Part shown: one piece after another, positions 16,180 to 24,823 of the stretch
Layout of the letters: the number at the start of each line of letters is the position of its first letter
Numbering within the stretch: the stretch's first letter is position 1
From: Bacillus sp. WMMC1349
Lineage (GTDB): Bacteria > Bacillota > Bacilli > Bacillales > Bacillaceae
NCBI RefSeq assembly: GCF_013155385.1
Contig: NZ_JABJUQ010000007.1
Coordinates: 249,001 to 313,000 of the forward strand
Direction of reading: 5' to 3'
DNA length: 64,000 nucleotides
Position numbers and translations under genes: made by a program
The notes under the pieces: model-generated
The model's input: only the letters and a program-made list of their open reading frames with translations
The model's database searches: none
Told to the model about the DNA's origin: nothing

Positions 16180-17928
16180 ATGACACATGAAGGGCAATTT
16201 GAGGAATGGATGAAGAAGTTGGATGAGGAGAGTTTGAAAGGCAATACATTTGACCGTCGCCGTTTTATTCGGGGAGCCGGCAAAATTGCTGGACTTTCAC
16301 TTGGACTAGCAGTTGCGCAATCGATGGGGGCAATGGAAGTCAATGCAGCACCGAAATTTTCTGACTATCCTTTCACACTCGGTGTTGCTTCAGGCGATCC
16401 ACTTTCAAATAGTGTTGTATTATGGACAAGATTGGCACCTGATCCGCTTAATGGGGGCGGCATGCCGAATGAAGCTGTCTATGTGAATTGGGAGATTGCA
16501 AAAGATCAATATTTCCGCCATGTTGTCAAACGGGGCAAAGAGAAAGCAACACCACACCTTGCTCACTCTGTCCATGCTGAAGTGCATGGCTTAAAGCCTA
16601 ATCATGTGTACTATTACCGCTTTAAATGCGGGAACCAGTTAAGTCCTGTAGGAAGAACAAAAACGCTTCCATCACCGGGAGCAAATATTGAAAAATTAAC
16701 GTTTGCTTTTGCTTCGTGCCAGCAGTATGAGCATGGTTACTACACAGCTTATCATCATATGGCAAAAGAAAACCTCGACCTTGTTTTTCATCTAGGAGAC
16801 TATATATATGAATACGGTCCAAATGAGTATGTGTCAAGAACAGGAAATGTAAGAACACATAATAGTGCAGAAATCACCTCTCTTTATGACTACCGTAATC
16901 GTCATGCTCAATATCGTACTGACCCGAATTTAAAAACTGCTCATGCCAAGTTCCCATGGGTTGTCACTTGGGATGATCATGAAGTAGAAAACAATTATGC
17001 AAATCTTATTCCTGAAAAAGGTCAATCTGTCAAAGCATTTGTCAAGCGGAGGGCTGCTGCATATCAAGCTTATTATGAGCATATGCCGCTTCGCCGCAAA
17101 TCACTGCCGAAAGGTCCTGATATGCAATTATACCGGAATTTTTCTTATGGTCAGCTAGCTGATTTCAATGTGTTGGATACACGGCAATATCGTGATGATC
17201 AGGCAAATGGAGATGGTAATAAGCCGCCATCTGATGAATCAAATGATCCAAAGCGAACACTCCTTGGCACCAACCAAGAAGCATGGCTGTTTAACAACCT
17301 GAGCCGTTCAAAAGCAGAATGGAATGTCCTAGCTCAGCAAATTTTCTTTGCAAGATGGAATTTTGGGACAAAGTCTGCACCAATTTACAGTATGGATTCT
17401 TGGGATGGTTACTCAGCGCAGCGTCAGCGAATTATCGATTTAGTTAAAGCTAAAAATCTCAACAATATCATTGTATTAACCGGGGATGTTCATGCAAGTT
17501 GGGCCTCGAATCTGCATACTGATTTTGACAATCTAAAATCAGATATTTTTGGGGCAGAATTTGTCGGAACATCAATCACTTCAGGGGGAAACGGTGCTGA
17601 TAAAAGAGCGGATACCAATCGGATTTTATCACAAAATCCGCATATCCAATTCTTTAATGATTACCGCGGTTATGTTCGTTGTACAGTGACGCCTGACGAA
17701 TGGCGAACCGACTATCGCGTGATTCCGTTTGTGACAGAGCATGGTGCTGCCATTTGTACAAGGGCTTCATATGTTTATCATAAAGATCACACAGGGATCA
17801 AGCGGACATCTGCCAATGTTGTGCAAGGTGGCGTGAAAAAATCTAATGAAGTTGAAGAGGATCGTTTCACCGCACACACAAAAGCACATCAAAAACAAAT
17901 GAAACTGCAAAAAAAAGTGACTCAATAA
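16180..17928 (+). CDS. phoD: PhoD alkaline phosphatase/phosphodiesterase, Tat-exported
   Basis: A 582-aa secreted metallo-phosphodiesterase, the same size as B. subtilis PhoD. The twin-arginine signal has DRRRFIRGAG (R26-R28) and a likely cleavage after VNA near residue 56. Typical PhoD metal-site stretches are FASCQQYEHGYY, VFHLGDYIYEYG, VVTWDDHEVENNYA and VVLTGDVHASWA (written IIVLTGDVHASWA here). ATG 16180 has AGGGGG upstream. The enzyme releases phosphate from phosphodiesters such as teichoic acid outside the cell. The two Tat genes downstream encode its dedicated translocase, and PhoP-like boxes lie upstream. Confidence 0.95.
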   Translation: MTHEGQFEEWMKKLDEESLKGNTFDRRRFIRGAGKIAGLSLGLAVAQSMGAMEVNAAPKFSDYPFTLGVASGDPLSNSVVLWTRLAPDPLNGGGMPNEAVYVNWEIAKDQYFRHVVKRGKEKATPHLAHSVHAEVHGLKPNHVYYYRFKCGNQLSPVGRTKTLPSPGANIEKLTFAFASCQQYEHGYYTAYHHMAKENLDLVFHLGDYIYEYGPNEYVSRTGNVRTHNSAEITSLYDYRNRHAQYRTDPNLKTAHAKFPWVVTWDDHEVENNYANLIPEKGQSVKAFVKRRAAAYQAYYEHMPLRRKSLPKGPDMQLYRNFSYGQLADFNVLDTRQYRDDQANGDGNKPPSDESNDPKRTLLGTNQEAWLFNNLSRSKAEWNVLAQQIFFARWNFGTKSAPIYSMDSWDGYSAQRQRIIDLVKAKNLNNIIVLTGDVHASWASNLHTDFDNLKSDIFGAEFVGTSITSGGNGADKRADTNRILSQNPHIQFFNDYRGYVRCTVTPDEWRTDYRVIPFVTEHGAAICTRASYVYHKDHTGIKRTSANVVQGGVKKSNEVEEDRFTAHTKAHQKQMKLQKKVTQ

Positions 17929-17949
17929 TGATGAAAGGATGATTTGTAG

Positions 17950-18153
17950 ATGTTTTCAAATATCGGAATTCCAGGGCTCATCTTAGTACTTGTGATTGCG
18001 CTGATCATTTTTGGTCCTTCAAAACTTCCTGAGGTCGGACGGGCATTTGGCAAAACATTGACCGAATTCAAAAGTGCGACAAAATCGTTAGTGTCTTCAA
18101 GTGATCAAGAACCAGAGCTAGATTTGAAGAAAAAACATGATCAATCGGCATAA
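17950..18153 (+). CDS. tatA: TatA-type twin-arginine translocase subunit (TatAd)
   Basis: A 67-aa protein with the TatA layout: a membrane helix ([18 protein letters not shown]), the [15 protein letters not shown] hinge and amphipathic helix, and a charged tail. It forms the pore of the minimal TatA-TatC system. It starts 22 nt after phoD, so it is the phoD-linked TatAd. A hairpin separates it from tatC. Confidence 0.95.
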   Translation: MFSNIGIPGLILVLVIALIIFGPSKLPEVGRAFGKTLTEFKSATKSLVSSSDQEPELDLKKKHDQSA

Positions 18154-18159
18154 TAATTC

Positions 18160-18186
18160 AAGCGGACGGGGAAACCCGTCTGCTTC
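18160..18186 (+). terminator. hairpin between tatA and tatC (attenuator or RNA processing site)
   Basis: AAGCGGACGGG-GAAA-CCCGTCTGCTT is an 11-bp stem with one G-U pair and a GNRA tetraloop, followed by only a short T stretch (CTTTA). It probably reduces read-through or protects the upstream mRNA, giving more TatA than TatC. Confidence 0.65.
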
Positions 18187-18210
18187 TTTAAAGAAAGCGA
18201 GGGCAGTGAC

Positions 18211-18945
18211 ATGAAAAGCAGAGAAACTCATTTGCTTGATCATTTAGAAGAGCTGCGTCGCAGGATCATTAAAACTCTTCTCACATTCATATTGTTTTTG
18301 ATTGTCGGTTTTATATTTGTTCAAGATATTTATGACTGGTTGAGCAGAGATTTTGACTCTAAGCTGGCTGTACTGGGACCAGGTGATATTTTATGGGTCT
18401 ATATGATGATTTCAGGGGTTTTGGCAATTGCAGCAACGATACCAGTGGCTGCTTTTCAAACCTGGCAGTTTGTAGCACCTGCACTGACCCAAGTTGAACG
18501 AAGGGCAGCACTTTTTTATATTCCTGGTTTATTTATTTCGTTTATTTTAGGGATCTTGTTTGGTTACTTTATCTTGTTTCCGTTAGTCCTTCAATTTTTA
18601 ATCAGTCTTTCCGCTGGTCATTTTCAAACGATATTTACAGCGCAGCATTATTTTCGTTTTATGCTCAACTTAACGGTGCCATTTGGTTTTTTATTTGAAA
18701 TGCCTCTTGTCGTCATGTTTTTAACGAGTTTGGGCATTCTCAATCCTGCAAGACTTGCCAAGATGAGGAAGATATCTTACTTTGTGTTGATCGTGATATC
18801 GGTCGTTATCACGCCCCCCGATTTTATTTCAGATGTGTTGGTGATCGTGCCGCTCCTTGTACTATATGAATTAAGTATTTCTTTATCAACTTTTATATAC
18901 AGGAAAAAAATCGCCAGTAAGGTAGAGGCTGAAGCTCAAGGTTGA
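18211..18945 (+). CDS. tatC: TatC twin-arginine translocase receptor (TatCd)
   Basis: A 244-aa six-span membrane protein with the TatC signatures THLLDHLEELRRRIIKTLL at the N-terminus, FQTWQFVAPALTQVERR, and the ITPPDFISDVLV motif near the end. It recognises the twin-arginine signal of PhoD. GAGGGCAGTGAC precedes the ATG. The last codons form the left arm of the terminator. Confidence 0.95.
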   Translation: MKSRETHLLDHLEELRRRIIKTLLTFILFLIVGFIFVQDIYDWLSRDFDSKLAVLGPGDILWVYMMISGVLAIAATIPVAAFQTWQFVAPALTQVERRAALFYIPGLFISFILGILFGYFILFPLVLQFLISLSAGHFQTIFTAQHYFRFMLNLTVPFGFLFEMPLVVMFLTSLGILNPARLAKMRKISYFVLIVISVVITPPDFISDVLVIVPLLVLYELSISLSTFIYRKKIASKVEAEAQG

Positions 18946-18974
18946 CGGACTTGGTTGTCTTCAGCCTATTTTTT
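18926..18974 (+). terminator. terminator of phoD-tatAC
   Basis: AGGCTGAAG inside the end of tatC pairs with CTTCAGCCT at 18959-18967, followed by ATTTTTT. The loop is long but can pair internally. The 280 bp after it, up to the response regulator, show nothing further that I can identify. Confidence 0.65.
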
Positions 18975-19256
18975 AGTTTGTATTTTACTCTGTCAATGGG
19001 CAACAAGGGTTGTGCTATACGTTACAAATGCTAGTATTACATAATGAATACAATCCTAATAAATTACAACTTTTTCCTGATCAGTAACAGTGATTTGATG
19101 AGGAGAATCGGGAAGGAAGTTTTAATCGATAAGGACAAGGGCTTGTATGAACTGAGTAATAATATATTTACTAAATACCTTGTGAAAAGATGATATTTTT
19201 AAATTATAATAAATGCAATGATTAGTAGTTTTTATTTTATAAAGTTGGGTGACGAA

Positions 19257-19949
19257 ATGCAGCGCATATTATTAGTTGAAGATGACCATTCGATCAGCGA
19301 AGTGATTCATCATTATTTAACAAAAGAAGATTTTCAGGTCGAACTTGCTTTTGACGGAGAAGAGGGGATTCGGCTCTTTCAGCATAATTCTTATGATTTG
19401 ATCTTGCTGGATCTCATGCTACCAAAGCTGAACGGGATTGATTTTCTAAAATTAATCCGTGAACAGAGCAATATCCCAGTTTTAATTATTTCTGCAAAAG
19501 ATGGTGATGTAGAAAAAGCGTTAGGATTAGGATTCGGTGCGGATGATTATATTGCCAAACCGTTTTCGATGATCGAGCTGACAGCGAGAGTAAAAGCTGC
19601 AATTCGGCGGGCAACACAATATTCGAGCAGTGAACCGGCTGAGGAAAAGGTATTACAAGTTCATGATCTCACTATTGATATAGAAAATGTATCAGTACTT
19701 AAAATTGGGAAACCACTTCAGTTGACGTCAACGGAATGGCAGTTGCTTAAGTTGTTTGCAACAAACCCAAAAAAGGTATTTACAAAAGAACAAATTTATC
19801 GGTCGGTGTGGAATGAAGACTACTTTGACGACCAAAATATTATTAACGTCCATATGCGGCGTCTTAGAGAAAAGATAGAAGATGACCCTTCTTCTCCACA
19901 GTATATTAAAACACTTTGGGGCATCGGTTATAAATGGGGAGAATTTTAG
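19257..19949 (+). CDS. OmpR-family response regulator
   Basis: A 230-aa regulator. The receiver domain has acidic pocket EDD, phosphorylatable Asp in LILLDLMLPKLNG, ISAKD and Lys in YIAKPFS. The C-terminal winged helix has LTSTEWQLLKLFATNPKKVF and VHMRRLREKIEDD. The chosen ATG gives the normal MQRILLVEDD start; a longer frame from 19218 is unlikely. One base separates its stop from the kinase start. Probably controls the ABC exporter downstream. Confidence 0.9.
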   Translation: MQRILLVEDDHSISEVIHHYLTKEDFQVELAFDGEEGIRLFQHNSYDLILLDLMLPKLNGIDFLKLIREQSNIPVLIISAKDGDVEKALGLGFGADDYIAKPFSMIELTARVKAAIRRATQYSSSEPAEEKVLQVHDLTIDIENVSVLKIGKPLQLTSTEWQLLKLFATNPKKVFTKEQIYRSVWNEDYFDDQNIINVHMRRLREKIEDDPSSPQYIKTLWGIGYKWGEF

Positions 19950-19950
19950 A

Positions 19951-20886
19951 ATGACAATGGTATGGATTGGTATCATCATCATTTTAGCGTCTTTCAATTT
20001 GATTCAATATAACATGAAAAAGAAACGGGACGACAGCTTAAGGTATATATCAGAAAAGCTAAAAACGAGGCTAGAAGGACATTCAGCGGATCAAATTTTA
20101 CTGGGAACGGATGATAAAGTATTGCGAGCTTTGCTCGTGCAAATCAATCTTTTGGCTGAGGATCATCAACATATCTCGGCCAGATTTGTAAGAACAGAGC
20201 AATCAATGAAACGAATGCTGACGAATATGTCTCATGATATAAAAACACCGCTTACTGTTGTTCTTGGCTATATCGAGGCGATCCAAAGTGAAGCAGATTT
20301 GAAGAATAAGGAGCAGGCAAGGCTTCTGGAAAAGCTCCATCAAAAAACATGTGAAATTATTCACTTGATGAATTCATTTTTTGATTTGGCTAAGCTAGAG
20401 TCAGATGATAAACAAATCCCAATCAGTAAAATACATATTAATGAAGTATGTAAAAAAAATATTTTACAATACTATGATGTGATTCAGACAAAAGGTTATC
20501 AAGTGGTCATTGATATTCCTGACAGACCGTTGTATGTGCATGGGAATGAAGAAGCGTTGAACAGAGTTCTTCAAAATCTTTTATCAAATGCGGTTCGGTA
20601 TGGTGCAGATGGTCAGCTCATTGGATTGTCGCTATCATATGGAGAACGGTATATCGTGATCACCGTATGGGATCGTGGGAAAGGGATCAGTGAGCATGAT
20701 CAACAAAGGGTATTTGAAAGACTTTACACCCTTGAGGAATCAAGAAATAAAGCGTTCCAAGGAAGCGGACTTGGCTTAACGATTACAAAAAGACTCGTTG
20801 AGAAAATGGGAGGGAAAATCTCTCTCAAAAGCAAGGCATATGAACGGACAGCTTTTTCTATCAAATTAAAACGGACAACTTACTAG
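19951..20886 (+). CDS. sensor histidine kinase, short N-terminus
   Basis: A 311-aa kinase with one N-terminal membrane helix (VWIGIIIILASFNLI) and almost no outside loop. The H-box is NMSHDIKTPLTVVLGYIEA, and the ATPase domain has NLLSNAVRYG, WDRGKGISEHD and GSGLGLTITKRL. Kinases with such a minimal sensor are typical of antimicrobial-peptide detoxification sets, where the stimulus often comes through the partner ABC transporter. Coupled to the regulator upstream. Confidence 0.9.
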   Translation: MTMVWIGIIIILASFNLIQYNMKKKRDDSLRYISEKLKTRLEGHSADQILLGTDDKVLRALLVQINLLAEDHQHISARFVRTEQSMKRMLTNMSHDIKTPLTVVLGYIEAIQSEADLKNKEQARLLEKLHQKTCEIIHLMNSFFDLAKLESDDKQIPISKIHINEVCKKNILQYYDVIQTKGYQVVIDIPDRPLYVHGNEEALNRVLQNLLSNAVRYGADGQLIGLSLSYGERYIVITVWDRGKGISEHDQQRVFERLYTLEESRNKAFQGSGLGLTITKRLVEKMGGKISLKSKAYERTAFSIKLKRTTY

Positions 20887-20983
20887 TAAAACGTAAGATT
20901 TTCTTAAGAAACTAGACATAAAAAAGATAGTATCAACCGCTAAAATAGATTCGTAAACAAGAGACAGGAAAGGAGAAATGGTA

Positions 20984-21907
20984 TTGACTTACATCGTACA
21001 ATTAAACGGGCTGACCAAAACATTCCAAGGAAAAGAAGTTGTCTCCAATGTATGCATGCATATACGAAAAGGGGAAATCTACGGTTTTCTTGGCCCGAAC
21101 GGAGCTGGGAAAACGACCATCATGAAAATGCTAATGGGTCTCATAAAACCGACAAGCGGTGAAATCAATATTCTTGGGCATAAGCTGACAAATACATCAT
21201 ATAAAATTCTCGGCCATATTGGAAGTATGATTGAGTACCCGATTTTTTACGAAAATCTGACAGCTTTAGAAAATTTAAATCTTCACTGCGAGTATATGGG
21301 ATATCACAATAAAGCGAAGATTCAAGAAGTGCTGGACATGGTCAATTTAAAAAATATTGACAGCAAGCCAGTCAAAACGTTTTCGCTTGGTATGAAGCAA
21401 CGCCTTGGAATTGCACGAGCGATTCTCACTAAGCCTGATTTGCTGGTATTAGATGAACCGACAAACGGTCTTGATCCTGTTGGAATCAAAGAGATCAGGA
21501 ACTTATTTCAAGTGCTTAGCAAAGAGTATGGAATGACATTGCTGATTTCCAGCCACATCCTAAGCGAGATCGAACAAGTTGCGAATACAATCGGAGTCAT
21601 AAAGGACGGCAAGCTTATTAAGGAAGTATCAATGGAAAACGTCAGGGAACAGAACACAGAATATATTGAGCTTGTAACCACAAATCAACTAAAGGCTTGC
21701 TTTGTGCTTGAAAACGAGCTTCACATGACTAATTTTAAAATATTAAATGATAAAACAATCCGAATTTATGATGCTGATGCCTCTCAAACAGCTATAACAA
21801 AAGCATTGGTATTGAATGATGTAGAAATTGAATTGATAAATAAACAGTTTACGTCACTTGAGGACTATTTTTTCAGATTAATTAACGGCGATACCATCAG
21901 TTTGTAA
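20984..21907 (+). CDS. ABC transporter ATP-binding protein, BcrA/LanF-like
   Basis: A 307-aa ATPase with Walker A GPNGAGKTT, Q-loop region, signature FSLGMKQRLGIARAI, Walker B LLVLDEPTNGLDP and the switch His in LLISSHILSEIEQ. The tail of ~90 residues is usual for bacitracin/lantibiotic exporters. AAAGGAG (20969-20975) is only 2 nt from ATG 20978 but 8 nt from TTG 20984, so TTG is the better start. The permease follows 16 nt later; the two-component system lies upstream. Confidence 0.9.
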   Translation: MTYIVQLNGLTKTFQGKEVVSNVCMHIRKGEIYGFLGPNGAGKTTIMKMLMGLIKPTSGEINILGHKLTNTSYKILGHIGSMIEYPIFYENLTALENLNLHCEYMGYHNKAKIQEVLDMVNLKNIDSKPVKTFSLGMKQRLGIARAILTKPDLLVLDEPTNGLDPVGIKEIRNLFQVLSKEYGMTLLISSHILSEIEQVANTIGVIKDGKLIKEVSMENVREQNTEYIELVTTNQLKACFVLENELHMTNFKILNDKTIRIYDADASQTAITKALVLNDVEIELINKQFTSLEDYFFRLINGDTISL

Positions 21908-21923
21908 AGGAGGCTGAAACCTT

Positions 21924-22619
21924 ATGGTAAATTTGATTAGAATAGAAATTAAAAAATTAAAGCTGGGCGGGTATGTACGTGGAGTTATCATTGCAAACTT
22001 AATCATTATCGGTCTTCTATGGATGATCGGCTATTCAGAAAAAGCAGAAGTCGAAGATGCATTCCGCAGTATTGATGAAACATTTCTTGTCATCGGCACC
22101 TTCGTTAGAGCAGTTTTTATCATTTTTGGTGCAGTATTGCTTTCAAGATTAGTCATTTCTGAGTTTAAAAATAAAACAATACTTGTGTTGTTTACATACC
22201 CGGTGAATCGCAAAAAAATAATGGCTGCTAAGCTATTAATCGTCGGCATATTGACATTTGTCACTATTTTGATATCAAATGTCTTCATTGCCACTATTTT
22301 CTTTATGCTAAATTCGTTCTTTCCTGTTGTTCAAGGAGAAATCACAGCCGATATCGTTTATGATCAGGTTCTAAAAATTGTAATTTTTGCATTCGGTGCT
22401 GCCGGAACCAGTTTAGTACCAATCTATTTTGGTATGCGTAAACAGTCCATTTCGGCAACGATCATTTCCTCAGTCATCATTGTGATGCTGATCAGCTCTA
22501 CAAACCCAGTATTTTCTTTGTCTTCGATCATTTATATTCCCCTATCTTTGGCAGCTGTCGGAATCGTATTATCATATTTGACTGTCAGACAGATAGAAAA
22601 AAAAGATGTACTTTCATAA
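21924..22619 (+). CDS. ABC-2 type permease
   Basis: A 231-aa protein with six hydrophobic segments and the usual ABC-2 features (IRIEIKKLKLGGYVRG at the start, SRLVISEFKNKTILVLFTYP between TM2 and TM3). It pairs with the ATPase upstream and has AAAGGAGG before its ATG. The set probably exports or expels a peptide antibiotic or protects the membrane from one. Confidence 0.87.
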   Translation: MVNLIRIEIKKLKLGGYVRGVIIANLIIIGLLWMIGYSEKAEVEDAFRSIDETFLVIGTFVRAVFIIFGAVLLSRLVISEFKNKTILVLFTYPVNRKKIMAAKLLIVGILTFVTILISNVFIATIFFMLNSFFPVVQGEITADIVYDQVLKIVIFAFGAAGTSLVPIYFGMRKQSISATIISSVIIVMLISSTNPVFSLSSIIYIPLSLAAVGIVLSYLTVRQIEKKDVLS

Positions 22620-22627
22620 CTGAAATT

Positions 22628-22752
22628 GGACAAGAGACTTATTACAGGGGAATTGCGAGACCCCAGAGGAGCAGTGAACGAGCTCCGAGGCGGCTCACGA
22701 ATTGCCCGCGGGAATCGGGGCAAATGCCCCGATTTTCATTCATGCACCTTTT
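22628..22752 (-). repeat. MITE-like repeat, internally shortened; doubles as terminator
   Basis: Family core GGGGAATTGCGAGACCCC...GGAGCAGTGAACGAGCTCCG...GAATTGCCCGCGGGAATC. At 22714-22733 ATCGGGGCA and TGCCCCGAT form a 9-bp hairpin followed by TTTTC, so this copy can terminate the exporter operon. The terminal inverted repeats are eroded. Confidence 0.7.
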
Positions 22753-22916
22753 GAGCTCAATTAGTGAGCGGATTGAAGAGGTCATATATCCGCATAGATA
22801 AAGCTCCTATGACTTCCACTATTGCTGTAATCTTCCTCTGTTTCTGAAATTGACGAAAGATTAGCATTTCCCTATACTTGAAGAACTGAACAATGAGGAA
22901 ACAGGGTGAACAGAAG

Positions 22917-23987
22917 ATGGATTTTGAGATTCGGTTTATTTCTTTTTACGTCATCCAAGTAGATGGCAAAGATGAACAGGCAAACAAACAGTTTAAACAT
23001 TTTCAGACGCTTGATACAACAGAGTTTGAACATAGTGAACTGAAAGATTTTTTAGATGGCGAACTCAAAAAAATTGTTAAACGGAAAGCAGAACGGCATC
23101 CTAAATCAGAACAGGTGCCAACGAAAATCGGCCGCTTTATTACTGAACCTGGACATGACCTAGACTCCAATCCGAATTACAATTTGTTTCATCGGACAAA
23201 AGAAGCGACAACAAAAGAAGACTTCATTGAACTGAGTGAACAGTTTGTCCGTACATACCTTGATACGAGTGCTGTCAGAGGCGGGGTATTTTTAGTGGCT
23301 TCCGCAGTACCGCGCAAGTACTTCGATGATGCATTTGTCTTTGTGATGAAATGCGATTTCGAACCGAAAGTCGCTTCGATTGCAGATGAAGCTTCATTAA
23401 TCCAGAAGGTTGAAATGGCGATTACTACGAAAAATATGAAATCAATTCAATATCCATACATGCCTGAAGAAGGCATGACAGAAGAAAGCGAAGTCAAAAT
23501 TCATCAGTCTTCACACGCGCGTTATTTTGAAGATTTCTTAAAGTTTGTTGAATATGGTGAATCAATGCCGCAAATCATGAAAACACAAGTGATGAATATG
23601 GTACAGGAGCATGTATATGAAGCATTATCAGACACAAGTGAGGAGCGCCAGCAGTTTGAACATGATCTAGAAATTTGGGAAGCTAGTGAAAAGCGCGACA
23701 TTCAAGAACGCCTTGACACACATCAGGTGATCGAAGCTGCTGCACAAATGATTGAACATGTTCCAGAGGCTGAACTGAAAATGAAACTAGGTGAAACAGA
23801 GATTAAAGGACCTTTAGCTGAATTTGGAGATACGATTCATCTCGCCAAGGTGAATGGTCGCTATGTGGCACTAATTGAGGCTGAGACCATTTCGTTTGAA
23901 AAAGGAAGTTCACCTGTCGAGTTTTATAAGCCTGAAGGGCTTCATCAGGTGATTGAGAGGATGACAAAGCGAAAGCATGAGGAGTAA
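22917..23987 (+). CDS. conserved hypothetical protein (DUF3900-like)
   Basis: A 356-aa soluble, acidic protein. By its start (DFEIRFISFYVIQVDGKD) and overall layout it recalls the Bacillus family DUF3900, but I cannot confirm this without a search. A distant likeness to nucleoid-associated NdpA/YejK proteins was considered because of its mixed alpha/beta layout and length. No signal peptide or membrane segment. ATG 22917 has an AGGGTGA element upstream. Single gene followed by a terminator. Confidence 0.6.
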   Translation: MDFEIRFISFYVIQVDGKDEQANKQFKHFQTLDTTEFEHSELKDFLDGELKKIVKRKAERHPKSEQVPTKIGRFITEPGHDLDSNPNYNLFHRTKEATTKEDFIELSEQFVRTYLDTSAVRGGVFLVASAVPRKYFDDAFVFVMKCDFEPKVASIADEASLIQKVEMAITTKNMKSIQYPYMPEEGMTEESEVKIHQSSHARYFEDFLKFVEYGESMPQIMKTQVMNMVQEHVYEALSDTSEERQQFEHDLEIWEASEKRDIQERLDTHQVIEAAAQMIEHVPEAELKMKLGETEIKGPLAEFGDTIHLAKVNGRYVALIEAETISFEKGSSPVEFYKPEGLHQVIERMTKRKHEE

Positions 23988-23996
23988 TTAATATGT

Positions 23997-24042
23997 GCTT
24001 GTCGACAAAGCCGTTTAAAGGTTTGATCGACAAGCTTTTTTT
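23997..24042. terminator. intrinsic terminator
   Basis: GCTTGTCGA (23997-24005) pairs with TCGACAAGC (24027-24035), followed by TTTTTTTT. It ends the rightward gene at 23987. Confidence 0.8.
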
Positions 24043-24698
24043 TATTCTTCTTCTGGAACAATAAGCCCAAGCGATTTAGCAAATCCGACAGCTTGTTCAG
24101 AAGAGACGATACAACCGTTCAGCTTATCTAGAGAAACAGTGATATGATCAAATGTACAGCTTCTTAAATCAAGCTTATTTAATTCAGTTCCTGAGAAATT
24201 TGCCTCATTGAGATTACACTTGCTAAAATCCAATTGTTTGTGTTTGATTTCGTAAAAATCGGCATTTTCGAGTGAGCAATCTTGAAAACAAACTTGTTTA
24301 AAGTTTGCAAAGCCGAATGAGCCATATTTGGCTAAACATTGATCAAATAAAACATTTCGAAAAGTTGCCTCTGAAAGATTTGCTCCTATTAGTTTACAAT
24401 TGTGCAGCTCTGTTCGATGGATAATCGCACCGCTGAAGTCAACATTTGATAAATCACACGAATCAAAAACAACATCTGTCAATTGTAGGTCACGAAAGGA
24501 GACATTTTGAAACACTGATTTTTTAAAAACCATTTTTTCGAATTCAAGCTGTTCAAATATTTGATCAACAATTGAAATATCTTGAATGACACCATTGAAG
24601 TAGTGTTTTTCAGCATTGATTTTCTCATCAAACTGAATCGGAATGAAGTTTTCAGGGAGTCGTGGGGCGCTTAGCTTCGTCTTTTTGTCAGGTTTCAT
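24042..24698 (-). CDS. pentapeptide-repeat protein
   Basis: A 218-aa protein with tandem A(D/N)LxX pentapeptides from residue ~50 to ~190 (FDSCDLSNVDFSGAIIHRTE, LIGANLSEATFRNVLFDQ, DFSKCNLNEANFSGTELN). It should fold as a right-handed quadrilateral beta-helix. Some such proteins mimic DNA and protect gyrase (Qnr, MfpA), but nothing here shows that role. Single gene, divergent from the acyl-CoA synthetase. Confidence 0.88.
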   Translation of the reverse strand: MKPDKKTKLSAPRLPENFIPIQFDEKINAEKHYFNGVIQDISIVDQIFEQLEFEKMVFKKSVFQNVSFRDLQLTDVVFDSCDLSNVDFSGAIIHRTELHNCKLIGANLSEATFRNVLFDQCLAKYGSFGFANFKQVCFQDCSLENADFYEIKHKQLDFSKCNLNEANFSGTELNKLDLRSCTFDHITVSLDKLNGCIVSSEQAVGFAKSLGLIVPEEE

Positions 24699-24823
24699 AC
24701 AAATACACTTCCTTTATATGTATTCGAGTAGAATATGAAAAGTTTTACAGTTGATAGATCATGCATTAAAATGAAAGAGTATTAACTGTTTTTGTGAAAA
24801 ATGATTAAATTTGGAGATGAGAA

